Shown here piece after piece: positions 36,977 through 46,616 of a stretch of 64,000 bases of DNA. Position 1 is the first letter of the stretch. Each line of letters begins with the position of its first letter. The DNA comes from Alteromonas sp. LOR. Its GTDB lineage: Bacteria; Pseudomonadota; Gammaproteobacteria; Enterobacterales; Alteromonadaceae. Both the position numbers and the translations under genes were made by a program. Location: contig NZ_JQFW01000006.1 in assembly GCF_000753865.1 (NCBI RefSeq), forward strand, positions 1 through 64,000, written 5' to 3'. The notes beneath the pieces are model-generated. The model ran no database searches, was not told the origin of the DNA, and was given only the letters and a program-made list of their open reading frames with translations.

Positions 36977-39900
36977 TAGCTGCCATAATTAGATGGTCGG
37001 TCAATAACCGATTTTTTGTTCTACTGGCTACGCTTATTCTCGTGGGTGGTGGGTTGTTTGCCATTAAAAACACGCCGGTTGATGCATTACCCGATTTGTC
37101 GGACGTACAGGTAATTATAAAAACTAGTTATCCAGGACAAGCGCCTCAAGTGGTAGAAGATCAAGTTACCTATCCTTTGACTACCGCAATGCTGTCAGTG
37201 CCCGGGGCACAAACAGTGAGAGGATATTCGTTTTTTGGCGATTCTTATGTCTATATCATCTTTGATGACGACACCGACTTGTACTGGGCGCGTAGTCGAG
37301 TGCTTGAATATTTATCGCAAGTTGCTCCTAATCTACCCGAAAACGCAAGACCACAATTGGGGCCAGATGCTACCGGCGTGGGTTGGGTTTATCTCTATGC
37401 ACTTGTTGATAAAACGGGACAAAACGATATCAGCCAACTACGAAGCTTACAGGATTGGTTCCTTAAGTATGAGCTTCAAACGGTGCCAGGCGTTTCTGAA
37501 GTTTCAGTTATTGGAGGCATGGTAAAGCAATATCAAGTGCAGGTCGATCCGGAGAAGTTGCGAGCATATGGCATTCCGCTTTCTCACATTCAAACGGCGA
37601 TTAAGCGCGGAAATCAGGAAGTAGGCGCATCGGTCATCGAAATGGCTGAAGCTGAATACATGGTCCGTGCCACAGGTTACATAGAGAGTAAAAGGGATAT
37701 TGAGCTCATTCCTTTGGGTGTAAACGAAAATGGAACGCCGCTTTTGGTAAAAGACATTGCTGATGTTCGTCTTGGTCCACAGATGCGAAGGGGGGTAGCT
37801 GAGTTAAACGGTGAAGGGGAAACCGTTGGCGGTGTCGTTGTTATGCGCTTTGGTGAAAATGCGCAAAAAACGATTGACGGCGTCAAAGCAAAACTTGAAG
37901 ACCTTAAAAAAGGCTTACCCGATGGGGTCGAAATTGTCACGGTTTACGATCGCTCTGCACTAATAGAAAGAGCGGTAGACAACCTTGCATCGAAATTAGT
38001 GGAAGAGTTTATCGTCGTTGCACTGGTGTGTATTGCATTCTTGTTTCATGTACGTTCGTCACTTGTTGCGATCATTAGTATTCCAGTAGGGATTATCACA
38101 GCAATTATCGTGATGTACATGCAAGGTATTAATGCCAACATCATGTCATTGGGTGGAATTGCTATTGCTATTGGTGCGATGAGCGACGGGGCGATTGTGA
38201 TGATTGAGAATATGCATAAACACATGGAGCGCACCCCCTTAACCAAAGAGAATAGATGGCAAATAGTTGTGGATTCAGCATCTGAGGTGGGCCCTGCATT
38301 GTTTTTCAGTCTTCTAATTATAACAGTCAGTTTTGTGCCTGTGTTTACGCTTGAGGCACAAGAGGGGCGCATGTTTTCACCGCTTGCTTTTACCAAAACC
38401 TATGCAATGGCAGCCTCAGCAGCTCTTGCAATTACGCTTGTGCCCGTTCTTATGGGATATTTTGTGCGCGGTAAAATACTTGCTGAAAGCAAAAATCCAG
38501 TCAATCGTTTCTTAACTTTTTTGTACATGCCGACGCTTAGAACTGTTCTGCGTTTCCCTAAGGTAACGATGTTAGCTGCGGCTTTAGTACTAGCGATAGG
38601 TTTGTGGCCTGTGAACAAGATTGGCAGCGAGTTTATCCCACCTTTGGATGAGGGGGATTTGATGTACATGCCAACAACCTATGCGGGTATATCGATTGGC
38701 AAAGCCCGAGAGTTGTTGCAACAAACCAATAAGCTGATCAAAACGGTCCCAGAAGTCGAAACCGTGTTTGGGAAAGTAGGTCGCGCTGATACCGCAACCG
38801 ATCCGGCTCCTTTAACGATGATAGAAACCTTCATTCAATTAAAACCTAAAGAGGAGTGGCGAGAAGGCTTAACAACTGATGATTTAATAAAGGAGTTTGA
38901 CTCAGTGGTCAAATTGCCGGGCCTAACGAATGCTTGGGTAATGCCAATTAAGACTAGAATTGACATGTTGGCAACAGGTATAAAGACGCCCGTTGGTATT
39001 AAAATTGGTGGCCCTGATCTCAAGGAAATTCAGAAAATCGGACAGCAAATTGAAACCATACTTTCCGATGTTAACGGCACTGCTTCTGTTTATTCTGAGC
39101 GTGTCGCAGGAGGACGTTATGTCAAAGTAGATATTCAGCGCGAAAAGGCAGCACGATATGGTCTAAACATCGCTGACGTCCAACAAGTTGTCTCAAGTGC
39201 TATCGGCGGGATGAATGTGACTCAGAGTGTTGAAGGTTTAGAGCGTTACCCTGTAAATGTTCGTTATCCTCAGTCTTATCGTTCATCGCCTGAGTCCTTA
39301 TCTTTATTACCTATCGTTACACCACAGGGTAAACGAATTGCTTTGGCCGATGTGGCGGATGTGTATATTGAAGATGGTCCTCCAGGTATTAAAAGTGAAA
39401 ATGCACGGCTTAATGGCTGGGTGTATGTGGATATCGATGGTGTAGATATTGGTTCCTATGTGGTTTCAGCCCAAAAAGCAGTGAGCGAGCAATTAGTCTT
39501 ACCGGCAGGTTATTCGGTGAAGTGGTCTGGACAATATGAGTATATGTTGCGGGCTAAAGAGAAATTAACCTATGTGGTTCCTTTGACCATAGCTATCATC
39601 GTTATTCTACTGTATCTCAATTTTCGCAACTTCATCGAAGTAGCGATCATTATGGGGACTTTACCACTGTCTATGGTGGGAAGTATCTGGCTGATGTACA
39701 TAGAGGGTTTTAACTTTTCAGTTGCCGTCGGCGTCGGCTTCATTGCACTTGCAGGTGTTGCCGTAGAAATTGGCGTAATTATGCTTGTTTACTTAAATCA
39801 GGAGTATCAAGCCTTAATCGAAAAATGTAAATCTGAGGGCGTCAAACCCACCATAAACATGTTAACTGAAGCGGTTATTCATGGCTCTGGATTACGTGTC

Positions 39901-40110
39901 CGACCGGTTATGATGACCACAGCGACCATAATATTTGGCTTATTACCCGTACTTTACGGCTCAGGCACTGGGTCTGAAGTCATGAGTCGTATTGCTGCTC
40001 CGATGGTTGGTGGCATGGTTAGCGCTTTACTACTGACCTTGTTGGTTTTACCCGCAATTTATTTTCTGTGGAAGAGAAGGCAAATTCAACACTTGCTGGA
40101 TACTTTCTGA
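36973..40110 (+). CDS. cusA: CusA heavy-metal RND efflux pump
   Basis: The 1045-residue protein is an HME-type RND transporter with 12 membrane helices and two large periplasmic loops. Motifs include TPVDALPDLSDVQV near the N-terminus, GGIAIAIGAMSDGAIVMIEN in TM4 (the Asp and Glu proton-relay pair of the HME class), and EFIPPLDEGDLMYMPTT. CusA exports Cu(I) and Ag(I) from periplasm or cytoplasm through CusC. The metal-binding methionine triad region of CusA lies in the periplasmic part around residue 570-670 (MIETFIQLKP, NAWVMPIKTRIDMLATG). The CusF-bearing CusB and neighbours support monovalent copper/silver over Zn/Co. Confidence 0.95.
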   Translation: MIAAIIRWSVNNRFFVLLATLILVGGGLFAIKNTPVDALPDLSDVQVIIKTSYPGQAPQVVEDQVTYPLTTAMLSVPGAQTVRGYSFFGDSYVYIIFDDDTDLYWARSRVLEYLSQVAPNLPENARPQLGPDATGVGWVYLYALVDKTGQNDISQLRSLQDWFLKYELQTVPGVSEVSVIGGMVKQYQVQVDPEKLRAYGIPLSHIQTAIKRGNQEVGASVIEMAEAEYMVRATGYIESKRDIELIPLGVNENGTPLLVKDIADVRLGPQMRRGVAELNGEGETVGGVVVMRFGENAQKTIDGVKAKLEDLKKGLPDGVEIVTVYDRSALIERAVDNLASKLVEEFIVVALVCIAFLFHVRSSLVAIISIPVGIITAIIVMYMQGINANIMSLGGIAIAIGAMSDGAIVMIENMHKHMERTPLTKENRWQIVVDSASEVGPALFFSLLIITVSFVPVFTLEAQEGRMFSPLAFTKTYAMAASAALAITLVPVLMGYFVRGKILAESKNPVNRFLTFLYMPTLRTVLRFPKVTMLAAALVLAIGLWPVNKIGSEFIPPLDEGDLMYMPTTYAGISIGKARELLQQTNKLIKTVPEVETVFGKVGRADTATDPAPLTMIETFIQLKPKEEWREGLTTDDLIKEFDSVVKLPGLTNAWVMPIKTRIDMLATGIKTPVGIKIGGPDLKEIQKIGQQIETILSDVNGTASVYSERVAGGRYVKVDIQREKAARYGLNIADVQQVVSSAIGGMNVTQSVEGLERYPVNVRYPQSYRSSPESLSLLPIVTPQGKRIALADVADVYIEDGPPGIKSENARLNGWVYVDIDGVDIGSYVVSAQKAVSEQLVLPAGYSVKWSGQYEYMLRAKEKLTYVVPLTIAIIVILLYLNFRNFIEVAIIMGTLPLSMVGSIWLMYIEGFNFSVAVGVGFIALAGVAVEIGVIMLVYLNQEYQALIEKCKSEGVKPTINMLTEAVIHGSGLRVRPVMMTTATIIFGLLPVLYGSGTGSEVMSRIAAPMVGGMVSALLLTLLVLPAIYFLWKRRQIQHLLDTF

Positions 40111-40292
40111 TGCTAGCTTCAAGCAAGGAACGACATTTCATAAGAGGACTATTGACATGTAGTAGCGTGGCGAACTTTTTCGCCCGCGACTATGCGTCCG
40201 TGACATTCGGCCTATCACCAACGATTCACTTTTTACGACAACAAACAAGAACAACTACATTATTTAAACAAACTATCTATTAAGGAAATAAT

Positions 40293-40715
40293 ATGAAATC
40301 AATAATCATCGCACTTTTCGTTTTAAGTCTGAGCTTAAGCATACAAGCATATGCTCATACATCGTTGGCCTCATCAATGCCGAAAGACAATGCTATGTTG
40401 ATGGAAAGTCCAGACAACCTGGATCTCAATTTTGCAGATGATGTGCGTCTTGTTGACTTAAAGGTTAAAAGTAAAAAAGGTGAGCTTGTGGATGTTGGCT
40501 TTGAACCTTCGATGGACGCAAACAAAAACTATAGTTTCAGCTTACCTTTGCTTGCTGTGGATACTTACGTAGTCTCATGGACCATTATGGGAGATGACGG
40601 TCATAAAATGAAGGGACAGCTTTCATTTATGGTGCATGTGAGCAAAAAAATGAAAGGAATGAAGCACAAAGACATGAAAAATACTTCGATGGATCATTCA
40701 GGTATGACTCATTAG
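40293..40715 (+). CDS. copC: CopC periplasmic copper-binding protein
   Basis: The 140-residue protein has a signal peptide cleaved before HTSLASSMP, which leaves the N-terminal His that binds Cu(II) in CopC. The domain continues with ESPDNLDLNFADDV and ends with SWTIMGDDGHKMKGQLSFMV, containing the DxH Cu(II) ligands. The C-terminal tail is Met/Lys/His-rich. CopC passes copper to CopD. AAGGAAAT lies before the ATG. copD follows after 28 bases. Confidence 0.93.
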   Translation: MKSIIIALFVLSLSLSIQAYAHTSLASSMPKDNAMLMESPDNLDLNFADDVRLVDLKVKSKKGELVDVGFEPSMDANKNYSFSLPLLAVDTYVVSWTIMGDDGHKMKGQLSFMVHVSKKMKGMKHKDMKNTSMDHSGMTH

Positions 40716-40743
40716 TTATTAAGAGTTAAATAGGTAAATCGAT

Positions 40744-41670
40744 ATGTTGCCAGAATGGTGGACCGCATTTTTAGTGTTAGGCAAATTCCTAGTCTATTTA
40801 GGTATGATGGGTGTTATGGGCTCTAGCGCTACTTTGTTACTTTTAAAAGGCAGCAAGCAGCGCGTAGCATTCAAGGCTCATAAAAGCTGGCAACTGGTTA
40901 CCTTAAACTATTCTGTTCGCCTTTCAGTTGTTGGCTTTTTTGCTAGTGTCGCTGGTTTTTTTCTTCAGACTGGCTATATGGCGGAGAAAGGATTAGCGGG
41001 TATGTTTTCTCCTTTCATGGTGGAGATGATGTGGCACTCACAGGTAGGAACTATTGCCGCAATTCGTAGCGCTATCTTTGTTTTGTTCGCGTTGCTTACG
41101 TGGTTTCTATTACAAAAACTCAAACGTGACCAGAGTTTAGTGTCATCCAAGCTACTGCTAACAAGCACCGCAATGTTTTCATTGCCGCTAGCGTTTACTT
41201 TTTCCCTGACCGGACATGCTAGTCAGTTTGTCACGTTGGGCGAAATTCAAATTTTTATCCATTCCCTCATTGGTTTGACATGGGTAGGCTCGTTATACCC
41301 ACTGATTACTGCTTGTAGATTACTCAATCACTCCGAATTAGCTTTCGTCATGAAACGTTACGGTAACATTGCCATAGTGTTGGTGTTTATCTTAGTCACA
41401 GTTGGTGTAGTAATGTTGATACAGCTACTGTCTTCCCCATCGACCCTTATATTCACTGAATATGGACTTGCCTTTTTATCCAAACTTTTTGCAGTTGCTC
41501 TAATGCTCACGTTAGCAGCTGGGCATAAGCTTTTTTGGGTACCTAGGCTACCTAAGGATCAAAATGTGCGCTTTAAATTACTCAAATCAATCAAATTTGA
41601 GTTCATTATTGGGCTTTTCATTTTGTCTCTTACAGCGCTGTTAACTACTGCGCTGAGCCCGAACCTTTAA
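40744..41670 (+). CDS. copD: CopD copper transport membrane protein
   Basis: The 308-residue protein has eight predicted membrane helices and the CopD-domain pattern with conserved His in MWHSQVGT (TM3) and TGHASQF, then IHSLIGLTWVGSLYP, motifs typical of CopD/YcnJ proteins. CopD is thought to import copper, delivered by CopC, for cuproenzyme loading. Its presence beside exporters and multicopper oxidase matches pco/cop operons of plasmids. It follows copC closely and should be co-transcribed. Confidence 0.9.
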   Translation: MLPEWWTAFLVLGKFLVYLGMMGVMGSSATLLLLKGSKQRVAFKAHKSWQLVTLNYSVRLSVVGFFASVAGFFLQTGYMAEKGLAGMFSPFMVEMMWHSQVGTIAAIRSAIFVLFALLTWFLLQKLKRDQSLVSSKLLLTSTAMFSLPLAFTFSLTGHASQFVTLGEIQIFIHSLIGLTWVGSLYPLITACRLLNHSELAFVMKRYGNIAIVLVFILVTVGVVMLIQLLSSPSTLIFTEYGLAFLSKLFAVALMLTLAAGHKLFWVPRLPKDQNVRFKLLKSIKFEFIIGLFILSLTALLTTALSPNL

Positions 41671-41710
41671 CATAAATAATCGGCGTTTTCGCCAAAATAA
41701 GAAAAGGAAA

Positions 41711-42199
41711 ATGTTTATGAAAATGACTGCTTTAAGACCCTTGACTGTTTTTGCATTTCTATTGTCATTTAGTGCAGTAGTTAGTGCTCATGGAGATGAG
41801 AAACACAACGAAGAATCACAGTACTTTAGCGGAACAGATTCTGATGCAGCGACGTTAGTGCTTAAATTTCATAAAGCTTTAGAAACAGGGAATGGCGACT
41901 TAGCTGCAAGCCTTTTGGCAGATGATGTTTTAATTTTTGAAGGAAAGGGTGTGGAGCGAAGCGCCCAAGAGTATGCAAGTCATCATATGCTCTCTGATAT
42001 GAAGTATTTGTCACAAATGCAAATTGAGCTTATAGAGCATCATGTAAAAGAAAACGGCACATATGCAATATCTTTGTCGAGAAGCTTGGTGAAAGGGCAA
42101 TACAAAGGAAAAGAAGTAAACCATATTGGGAACGAAACCATAGGTTTAGAAAAGTTGAATGATGATTGGAAAATCACGCATATTCATTGGTCTAATTAA
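41711..42199 (+). CDS. Exported SnoaL/DUF4440-like protein
   Basis: The 162-residue protein has a signal peptide (cleavage near VVSA-HG), a short HGDEKHNEES metal-binding-looking segment at the mature N-terminus, and an NTF2/SnoaL-like fold pattern: ATLVLKFHKALETGNGDLAASLLADDVLIFEG, then a C-terminal KITHIHWSN. DUF4440-type proteins are small alpha+beta barrels, often with unknown ligands. Two in-frame ATGs (41711 and 41717) are possible. It is the last gene after copCD, and its His-rich start suggests a periplasmic copper-related role, which remains inference. Confidence 0.75.
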   Translation: MFMKMTALRPLTVFAFLLSFSAVVSAHGDEKHNEESQYFSGTDSDAATLVLKFHKALETGNGDLAASLLADDVLIFEGKGVERSAQEYASHHMLSDMKYLSQMQIELIEHHVKENGTYAISLSRSLVKGQYKGKEVNHIGNETIGLEKLNDDWKITHIHWSN

Positions 42200-42333
42200 A
42201 AACACCGCGCTGTCGACTTCTTGTTATTAATGGGGCGGCAGCGTTTATCTTATTGCCAAATTTTTTTCCACCTTTCGCATTTTCATGCTAGTCCGCTTAA
42301 CGCTCCTGCAAGTTAATTACTACACAAAGTTTG

Positions 42334-42360
42334 ATTACCAAAAGGTAATTAAATTGTAAT
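42334..42360 (+). promoter_or_regulatory. Cop box 2: GTAAT-N6-GTAAT with palindrome
   Basis: The direct repeat GTAAT-N6-GTAAT spans 42345-42360. The palindrome ATTACC-AAAA-GGTAAT (42334-42349) overlaps its left half. TATTTT follows 22 bases after the second unit and fits a -10 box. It lies 120 bases upstream of the Met-rich protein gene. The sequence GCCGTG just after the box is shared with box 3. Confidence 0.7.
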
Positions 42361-42482
42361 GCTTCTGCCGTGAAACAACGTTTATTTTGAATTACAGTTA
42401 CATTTCAAAATTTGATGCAATAAGCAGATTTTGTTTGCATCGAAAGACAGAAATCATTAACTCAACAACAAGGAAATTGAAT

Positions 42483-42889
42483 ATGAAAACCTACTTATAA
42501 TCGCTTTTTCCTCACTTTTGATGTTTTCCCCATTAAGTATCACCAGTGCGCATCAACACAGCGATAAATCGCATATGCCGATGAATATGATGGATGATGC
42601 ATCGATAGAAAAGATGAATGAACACATTACAAAAATGAACAGTGCCTTAGAGAAAATAAAACAAGAAAACGACCCAGCGAAACGAGAACAAATGCTCAAT
42701 GAGCATGCTAAAAGCATGCAAGACATGATGGGCACGATGCATCACTCTAAAGGTGATTCAAGCATGATGCATGGCAAGGAAATGTCTGCTGAAATGAAAA
42801 TGTCCATGATGGAAAAGCGCCTTCAGATGATGGAAAAAATGATGGAGCATACCGTAGAAAAATCCAAAAAGGTGCATGAACACAAATAG
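42483..42889 (+). pseudogene. Met/His-rich exported protein with a frameshift in its signal peptide
   Basis: An ATG at 42483 with AAGGA eight bases upstream reads only five codons to a stop. Adding one base in the AAAA run at 42486-42489 gives MKNLLIIAFSSLLMFSPLSI, a perfect signal peptide leading in frame into the long open frame from 42518. The mature part of about 110 residues is Met- and His-rich, strongly helical and charged (for example MMEKRLQMMEKMMEH), a likely periplasmic copper-binding protein. As it stands, only a TTG start inside the signal is available, without a ribosome binding site. This may be a real mutation, a slippage-based switch or a base-calling error. Confidence 0.75.
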
Positions 42890-42983
42890 ATATCAAGCAA
42901 CTAATATGCATGCTGGTTTGCGCCGCTTAATAGCAAGGTAGTTGCGTTTTGAGCTAAGGATAAACGTATTAAGGGAATTTGAA

Positions 42984-43337
42984 ATGAATAAAACACTTAA
43001 ATTAGCGACACTGATATTAATCGCAACTGCGCTTCTAAGCGGTTGTGCCAACAGTTTATACCATGATTATGTAATGAGCGGCCAAGTTGCTAGTGTTAAA
43101 GGTGACAACACTCTTCTTATTTGCGTTGCAAACACAGAAAGCCTCGAAACAGGCGATGTATTTAACGTTTACAGAACGGTAATGGATAAGCTTGTTATAA
43201 ATGAGGGTGAAACTGGCTATTCTCGTGAGTTTGTGGGAAAAGTGAGGCTCGGAGAAAAGCAGGATGAACACTTTGCAAGCGCTAGTGTGGTCACAGGAGA
43301 AATATACCAACATGATATGGTGGAGTTCGATAAATAA
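42984..43337 (+). CDS. Small lipoprotein of unknown function
   Basis: The 117-residue protein starts at the ATG at 42984 (AAGGG upstream) and has a lipoprotein signal with lipobox LLSGC. The mature part looks like a small beta-barrel: DYVMSGQVASVKGDNTLLICVANTES, then LETGDVFNVYRTV and VGKVRLGEKQDEHFASASVVTGEIYQHDMVEF (here only to show the periodic strands; motif is GxV-x-G). It resembles lipoproteins in copper loci of marine bacteria, but I do not recognise a named family. It follows the Met-rich gene and ends in a terminator. Confidence 0.65.
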   Translation: MNKTLKLATLILIATALLSGCANSLYHDYVMSGQVASVKGDNTLLICVANTESLETGDVFNVYRTVMDKLVINEGETGYSREFVGKVRLGEKQDEHFASASVVTGEIYQHDMVEFDK

Positions 43338-43360
43338 TTAAACATTGCTCAAACCAATAA

Positions 43361-43388
43361 AGGGTAGCAATTGCTGCCCTATTTTTTC
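43361..43388 (+). terminator. Rho-independent terminator
   Basis: AGGGTAGCA / TGCTGCCCT arms (one G-T pair) at 43361-43380 with a two-base loop, followed by ATTTTTT. It ends the box 2 transcription unit 24 bases after the lipoprotein stop. Confidence 0.82.
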
Positions 43389-43501
43389 ATTCGCTCTCCT
43401 GATTAATCAAGACGTACCAGCTAACTTAAATATCGCTCGAACGAGCATTTCTTTATAATCAAAAAGTAGCTGTTCAGCGAACTGTATAAAAGGATTCTAA
43501 A

Positions 43502-43849
43502 ATGCCATGGATTAGCGGCGCATTGTTTTTAATATGTTTACTACTAATACTAAGTTTTCGCGAGTACATTAAAAAGCGACATCGACACGACAGCATCTTA
43601 GTCGAGGTAAAAGACTTACACTATCAACCCGCAAGGGTTAAATTGAAAGCTCGTAAAGCTAATCAAATTGTTTTTCTGAGAACGGATTCAAATTTATGCT
43701 CTGAATACCTACTTTTTCCGGAGCTAGGATTATCGATAAGACTCAAACTTAATAAACAAGTATCGGTGAACTTTTCTGCTTATCCGCCAGGCGAGTATGA
43801 GTTTTATAGCGCGATGAATGTGTATTCTGGGAAGCTTACAATAGTGTAG
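43502..43849 (+). CDS. Membrane-anchored cupredoxin-like protein with altered copper site
   Basis: The 115-residue protein has one N-terminal membrane helix (about 4-20) and a cupredoxin-like beta domain (VEVKDLHYQPARVKLKA, PPGEYEFYSAMNVYSG). It is a paralogue of the protein at 49759-50115. In that paralogue the C-terminal loop reads YAFHCQMQMYKG, while here it is YEFYSAMNVYSG, so the His and Cys expected as copper ligands are missing. NLCSEY keeps one Cys. It may no longer bind copper, or bind it differently. AAAGGATTC precedes the ATG. Confidence 0.75.
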   Translation: MPWISGALFLICLLLILSFREYIKKRHRHDSILVEVKDLHYQPARVKLKARKANQIVFLRTDSNLCSEYLLFPELGLSIRLKLNKQVSVNFSAYPPGEYEFYSAMNVYSGKLTIV

Positions 43850-44233
43850 CTCGGTGTAGGCTGACAAACACCGAAAGTGTCATGCTTTACAAAAGAGTAT
43901 CATACTACTTTTTGATTATTGATATACTCCGACCGGCGGCTCTTCTCTTATCTGAAACAGCAGTTTGGAGCCTGCCTTTGGAAAGCCTGATCCTTGTCTA
44001 TTGATGCCAGTCAAAGATGACTGATAGACTACAAAGTGCGTAAAACAGACGTTTCAATGACTTACTCCTATATTCAAAAAAACGTTCCTATGATCGTTTT
44101 ATCTTCTTAAAAAATTAATTAATGATTAAAAATATATCTTTGGCAACACGGCAGTTAATATATTAAAACCAACAAATTATATAAATGACCCATGGGTTCG
44201 ATATTAAGTTGTTAAGCTCACAAGGAAAAAAGC
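43850..44233. other. Intergenic region, no gene seen
   Basis: No coding frame is convincing. An 11-base near-palindrome AGTATCATACT occurs at 43898-43908, and a similar AGTATGATAC is found at 46929-46938, on the other side of the two accessory genes. The 3' end has AAGGAAAA as ribosome binding site for the next gene. Base composition is AT-rich. Confidence 0.45.
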
Positions 44234-45427
44234 GTGCTGATATCCAGATATCTTGATGAACCATGCCCCAAGTGCGGTGTTACAGGAAAGTATGGGAACG
44301 TCAATGTCAGTAGAAACATCCTAAATAGAGGGTGTAATAGTTGTGGAGAACGGACAATGTTCCCTCTCCCAGATATTCGAAAAAAGATAATTTATCTTGA
44401 TCAGTTTTTTCTGTCTCATGCTTTTAGGGATCAAGAGCGATCATTTATAGATGCGGCCAATCGCATAAAAGACATGGCTGCTAGGCAATTAGTTGTATGT
44501 CCATATTCATCCGTTCATACAGACGAAACGCACTTGTGGAGACACGAGCAACAAGAAAACCTCTATAAATTCATAAAGCAAACTGCACGCGGCTATAAAT
44601 TTAGAGAAGCCTACGAGATCAAGCTGGAACAAATGCATCGATTATTTGACGCATTTAGGTCCAATTCAGAAATTATTCAACCTATCGAAGAGCGCGATGC
44701 ATTTCGCGATGAAATCCATGGATGGGATGATTATATTTGGATCGATTTACGTCCCTACTTGGGAGACTTAGAGGCTATGCGACAAGGAAAGGCTGCTGCA
44801 ATCGAAGGTCTGGTAAATCTGTTCCCGGACTGGGCAAAACTGACAACTTCCTTCGAAGAAGATGTAAGTATGGAGGCCAGAGGATACGGGATATCTTTGC
44901 TTAATCAGTATTTGCAGATGGTTGCCAATGTTGGAACTGGAAACCTGATGAGTTATATGGATGCCCCAATGGACACGATGTACGTAGAATCGCTACTTCA
45001 TTGTGATAGAACAACCATGAAAATTGATGAGCGATTAAGAAGAATAAGCGCATTTTTTTCATCGCATTATTTTACAAGCATTCCAAATATAAAGGTTTCG
45101 TGTGGAATCTTTGCGGTTTTACGAAAGATGGTCAAGAACGGAGCATACACTAACCCCATCAATGCACGCCGGAAACTGGCTGGACTATTCTATGATTCTG
45201 AGTGCATTTCTGTTTTCGGTCCTTACAGCGATGCAATTTTTATAGACAGGGCCATGAAGCAATGGTGCGAGAACCCTGAATCAATGCTTTTAGAACCTTA
45301 TGATACAAAGATATTTTCTGTAGGAAACTGGGATGAGTTTCACAGGTATCTAGATTCTGTGGAAGACAACTATACAGATGATGTGCGTGAAGCAATTAAT
45401 TTGGTATATCCGGGAATTTATGCTTAA
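44234..45427 (+). CDS. Zinc-ribbon protein with PIN-like nuclease features
   Basis: The 397-residue protein begins at a GTG with AAGGAAAA upstream. Its N-terminus has a four-cysteine zinc ribbon (CPKCG, CNSCG, about residues 11-37). The rest suggests a PIN-like fold: KKIIYLDQFFLSHAF (about 51-65, first Asp), VCPYSSVHTDE (acidic residue), and near the C-terminus GPYSDAIFIDRAMKQW with two Asp. PIN domains are metal-dependent RNases. No family name is recognised. It is not a metal-resistance gene and is convergent with an HExxH protein, so the pair looks like an accessory or defence-type insertion among the copper operons. That role is inference. Confidence 0.55.
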   Translation: MLISRYLDEPCPKCGVTGKYGNVNVSRNILNRGCNSCGERTMFPLPDIRKKIIYLDQFFLSHAFRDQERSFIDAANRIKDMAARQLVVCPYSSVHTDETHLWRHEQQENLYKFIKQTARGYKFREAYEIKLEQMHRLFDAFRSNSEIIQPIEERDAFRDEIHGWDDYIWIDLRPYLGDLEAMRQGKAAAIEGLVNLFPDWAKLTTSFEEDVSMEARGYGISLLNQYLQMVANVGTGNLMSYMDAPMDTMYVESLLHCDRTTMKIDERLRRISAFFSSHYFTSIPNIKVSCGIFAVLRKMVKNGAYTNPINARRKLAGLFYDSECISVFGPYSDAIFIDRAMKQWCENPESMLLEPYDTKIFSVGNWDEFHRYLDSVEDNYTDDVREAINLVYPGIYA

Positions 45428-45602
45428 TAAGTCAATCAATAGCTTGTACGACGCAGGACAGCCATACCGGATGTCGATTATTAAGGCGTTTAATGTCCAT
45501 TGTTTGCCTATAGAGGACTCAGGTTTGTTTGAGCTTAATATGTTATCAATGGAATGACGTTCAGCATTCTTTTCTCGGTCAGTTAAAAAATTAAACGTAT
45601 TG

Positions 45603-46616
45603 TTAAAAGTAGTCATCATAAAATGGCATTTTATAAAAATGAACGTAAGGTGAATCTGAATCGCTACTTTCAACAACTACACCATAGTGGGCTAAAACGC
45701 TATCGTAAAGCCTCATAACTCGTTCGAAAGGTTCAAACGAAGGCCAATTAGGATAGTCTTCATCAAGTGCGTTAAGAGAGTTAACCAACTCGAAAAAATA
45801 AGGTGTGAACCAGCTTTTATCCAATGCTGCTCTTACATTTGGTATTTCTGAAGGGCTTTCTTTTCTACCTATGCAGTCACCAATCATATATGAAGCAAAC
45901 TTCATTAATTCAATAACTGCGTTTCCCACTTCTTCGATACCTTTAGTTACATCATGATGGTGCTGGTAGTCAATAAGAACTGAGTAGATGGACTTTTCGG
46001 ATGTATCTAGAACACGCAAAAAAGTCTCTTGAAAAGCTTTTGGATCACTGTCTCCGATCGTGGCGGAAAGCTTTGTTGCAAAATACTCATCCCAAGATGC
46101 CTGACCAGCAAGTATTCTTAGATATTCGGTTACGCTATGAATTATCTTACCGTATGAATATTCTGGAAAGCACTCGTAAAATGCGTGATTTGATTCTACA
46201 TGCGCACACTCGTGTGCGATTACGTTTATACCTTTTTCTATATGCTCTCCGTTAAAATCTAGCATAGGAACTAGATAATTAGCATTTAATATAAGATGAG
46301 ATTTGATTTTACCGTCTCGCATAACTGCGGGAGCCATTGCGATTCCTTCTACATCACCTGTGCTTGGTTTTAATTCACCAAAACCATTAGAACCTCGATC
46401 TATTGCCGCGACCTCACTCGAATAATCATAAGCAATCGTTACTCCGTCCAAATTAGACAAGTTGAAACGTTTGGAGAGCTCGCTCAAAATATATATGCAA
46501 GTTTCTCCAAATTTTTTTGCAAACTCTTCACTCTCAAACTGCCTGAGTGAAATGGTCAAGTCCTCTGGAAGAGTTTTTTCCAAATGTTCAATATTACTAT
46601 TCAAACTATTTTTCAC
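45603..46616 (-). CDS. HExxH zinc-peptidase-like protein of unknown function
   Basis: The 337-residue protein starts at a GTG at 46616 and has no signal peptide. It carries GINVIAHECAHVESNHAFYE near residue 135, an HExxH zinc site with a further His/Glu pattern as in ImmA/IrrE- or SprT-like proteins. The rest is mostly helical (for example GIEEVGNAVIELMKFASYMIGD). I do not recognise a named family. It faces the zinc-ribbon/PIN-like gene tail to tail with 175 bases between. ImmA/IrrE-like proteases often act with regulators in mobile elements, but no partner is visible here. Confidence 0.55.
   Translation of the reverse strand: MKNSLNSNIEHLEKTLPEDLTISLRQFESEEFAKKFGETCIYILSELSKRFNLSNLDGVTIAYDYSSEVAAIDRGSNGFGELKPSTGDVEGIAMAPAVMRDGKIKSHLILNANYLVPMLDFNGEHIEKGINVIAHECAHVESNHAFYECFPEYSYGKIIHSVTEYLRILAGQASWDEYFATKLSATIGDSDPKAFQETFLRVLDTSEKSIYSVLIDYQHHHDVTKGIEEVGNAVIELMKFASYMIGDCIGRKESPSEIPNVRAALDKSWFTPYFFELVNSLNALDEDYPNWPSFEPFERVMRLYDSVLAHYGVVVESSDSDSPYVHFYKMPFYDDYF

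Noticed and set aside
40068-40292. Open frame of about 70 codons between cusA and copC
   Set aside because: It overlaps the end of cusA in another frame, has no ribosome binding site or recognisable domain and reads like random sequence.
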